A stretch of DNA of 6,321 nt, from positions 505 through 6,825 of the forward strand of contig DOWV01000323.1 in NCBI GenBank assembly GCA_003519375.1. The letters are read 5' to 3'. The DNA comes from Bacteroidota bacterium. GTDB lineage: Bacteria; Bacteroidota; Ignavibacteria; UBA10030. Under the pieces are notes generated by a model. It saw nothing but the letters and a program-made list of their open reading frames with translations, was not told where the DNA came from and made no database searches. Numbering within the stretch: position 1 is the stretch's first letter; each line of letters starts with the position of its first letter. Positions 5,837 through 6,321 of the stretch are shown here, piece after piece. A program made the position numbers and the translations under genes.

Positions 5837-6091
5837 TCAAACTTGCCGAACTTTGGCCAAGGACTTTGAGCAAGGCCATTGCTTGCTTACAATGGCATAA
5901 AGCTTTTTGTCATTTGAACCGACATACACCGTGCCATCAGTCCCTGTAGCAGGGGAAGAAGAATAAATACTTCCTCCCGGTGTAAATGCCCATTTCTGTG
6001 TGCCAGGTGTTTGGGCAAAACCATTTTGAATTACAGAACAAGAAAGAAATGCAATGAAGCAGAGAGTGAGATCTTTAGGCGGAGAAAACAT
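5837..6091 (-). CDS. Truncated secreted PQQ-type beta-propeller repeat protein
   Basis: The ATG at 6091 follows a strong AGGAGG (6099-6104) seven bases upstream. The product is 84 aa. A signal peptide is clear: hydrophobic core LTLCFIAFLSCSVI, with likely cleavage near FA26-Q27. Residues 31-67 (QKWAFTPGGSIYSSSPATGTDGTVYVGSNDKKLYAI) match the repeat of the PQQ/BamB-like propeller family, in which about six to eight such repeats build a closed propeller. Only one repeat is present here. After LYAI the sequence changes character (VSKQWPCSKSLAKVRQV) and stops inside a degenerate copy of the boundary repeat (5843-5881). I read this as the 5' end of a longer gene cut off at the repeat. It may still be translated and exported, but is unlikely to form a propeller. 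Confidence 0.72.
   Translation of the reverse strand: MFSPPKDLTLCFIAFLSCSVIQNGFAQTPGTQKWAFTPGGSIYSSSPATGTDGTVYVGSNDKKLYAIVSKQWPCSKSLAKVRQV
5843..5881. repeat. Degenerate boundary repeat copy E
   Basis: TGAGCAAGGCCATTG at 5867-5881 matches the left arm (TGAGCAACGGCATTG) at 13 of 15 positions. TTGCCGAAC at 5843-5851 resembles a right-arm core that lost GTTGC-like bases. The order and orientation of the two arms are as in copies A and D. It overlaps the end of the truncated PQQ-type frame. Confidence 0.4.
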
Positions 6092-6098
6092 GGCGTAT

Positions 6099-6104
6099 CC
6101 TCCT
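6099..6104 (-). promoter_or_regulatory. Shine-Dalgarno setting the start of the PQQ-type gene
   Basis: AGGAGG seven bases before the ATG at 6091. The frame is open further upstream to 6277, but this signal and the signal peptide beginning at MFSPPK fix the start. Confidence 0.8.
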
Positions 6105-6150
6105 GTATTCTTCTCTTGCAAATACTCAAGGAACATCTTGATCACCCTGA

Positions 6151-6165
6151 TTGCGAACGGTTGCT
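6151..6165. repeat. Possible boundary repeat relic F
   Basis: TTGCGAACG at 6151-6159 matches the centre of copy B (TTGCGAACGATGGC), followed by a loosely similar GTTGC. It lies about 60 bp before the PQQ-type start, a spacing like that of the other copies. Nine matching bases alone could be chance. The rest of 6105-6273 shows nothing I can name. Confidence 0.25.
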
Positions 6166-6273
6166 GAAAATGAAGCAAGCAACTCTTCGAGGCAACGAGT
6201 ACCGGACATTGTTCCGTCCCTTGCCAGCTATCGTGGCGGCTATCCGACACAACAACAAACCTCGTTTCTCCCC

Positions 6274-6321
6274 TCACTCCTCGGGCTTCTCTTCCTTTGG
6301 CAAGAAATTCTCCATCGCCCA
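6274..6321 (-). CDS. C-terminal end of an upstream gene (partial)
   Basis: The minus-strand frame entering at the right edge reads WAMENFLPKEEKPEE and stops at TGA 6276-6274. The charged Lys/Glu tail is typical of a protein C-terminus, but 15 codons are too few to identify a family or to exclude chance. If real, it is transcribed in the same direction as everything else here. Confidence 0.3.
   Translation of the reverse strand, partial: WAMENFLPKEEKPEE

Noticed and set aside
6092..6277. Extended N-terminus of the PQQ-type protein up to 6277
   Set aside because: The strong Shine-Dalgarno before 6091 and the signal peptide starting there fix the start; the upstream translation shows no domain and would bury the signal peptide.

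Overview
The window looks like chromosomal DNA from a member of the Fibrobacterota-Chlorobiota-Bacteroidota (FCB) group, most plausibly an Ignavibacteria/Bacteroidota-like lineage. The main evidence is a complete type IX secretion (T9SS) type A sorting domain with the YPNPFNPST motif at the C-terminus of a large secreted protein, plus the remnant of a second such domain elsewhere. Base composition is near 50% GC. I see no tRNA, rRNA, CRISPR array, transposase or integrase.

Every gene I accept reads on the minus strand. From right to left, which is the direction of transcription: (i) the last 15 codons of an upstream gene (6274-6321); (ii) a very short secreted PQQ-type beta-propeller fragment (5837-6091); (iii) a 750-aa secreted protein with 14 YCF48-type propeller repeats and a T9SS sorting domain (3358-5610); (iv) a 233-aa zinc-ribbon protein with two membrane segments (2560-3261); (v) a Cys-rich/zinc-ribbon protein of about 410 aa with four predicted membrane segments (980-2212, with possible in-frame extension to 2449); (vi) the 31-codon tail of a lost T9SS protein (737-847); (vii) a lipoprotein whose 3' end lies outside the window (1-641). 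Most starts are set by good Shine-Dalgarno sequences.

The main structure not explained by genes is a dispersed repeat at the gene boundaries. It has a right arm (core TGCCGTTGCGAAC on the plus strand) and an inverted left arm (GTGAGCAACGGCATTGA). Good copies lie at 707-879, 2505-2542, 3336-3360 and 5656-5723, with weaker ones at 5843-5881 and 6151-6165. The space between the arms varies from 3 bp to about 120 bp, and in one copy it holds the T9SS tail. With all genes in one direction, one repeat between neighbours, functionally unrelated genes and truncated genes ending at repeats, the region resembles a cassette-like or recombination-prone accessory array. The copies do not fit the strict integron attC consensus, so the mechanism is open.

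The two zinc-ribbon membrane proteins are the only neighbours that might act together. The other genes share an envelope or secreted destination (lipoprotein, T9SS cargo, signal-peptide protein) rather than a visible pathway.
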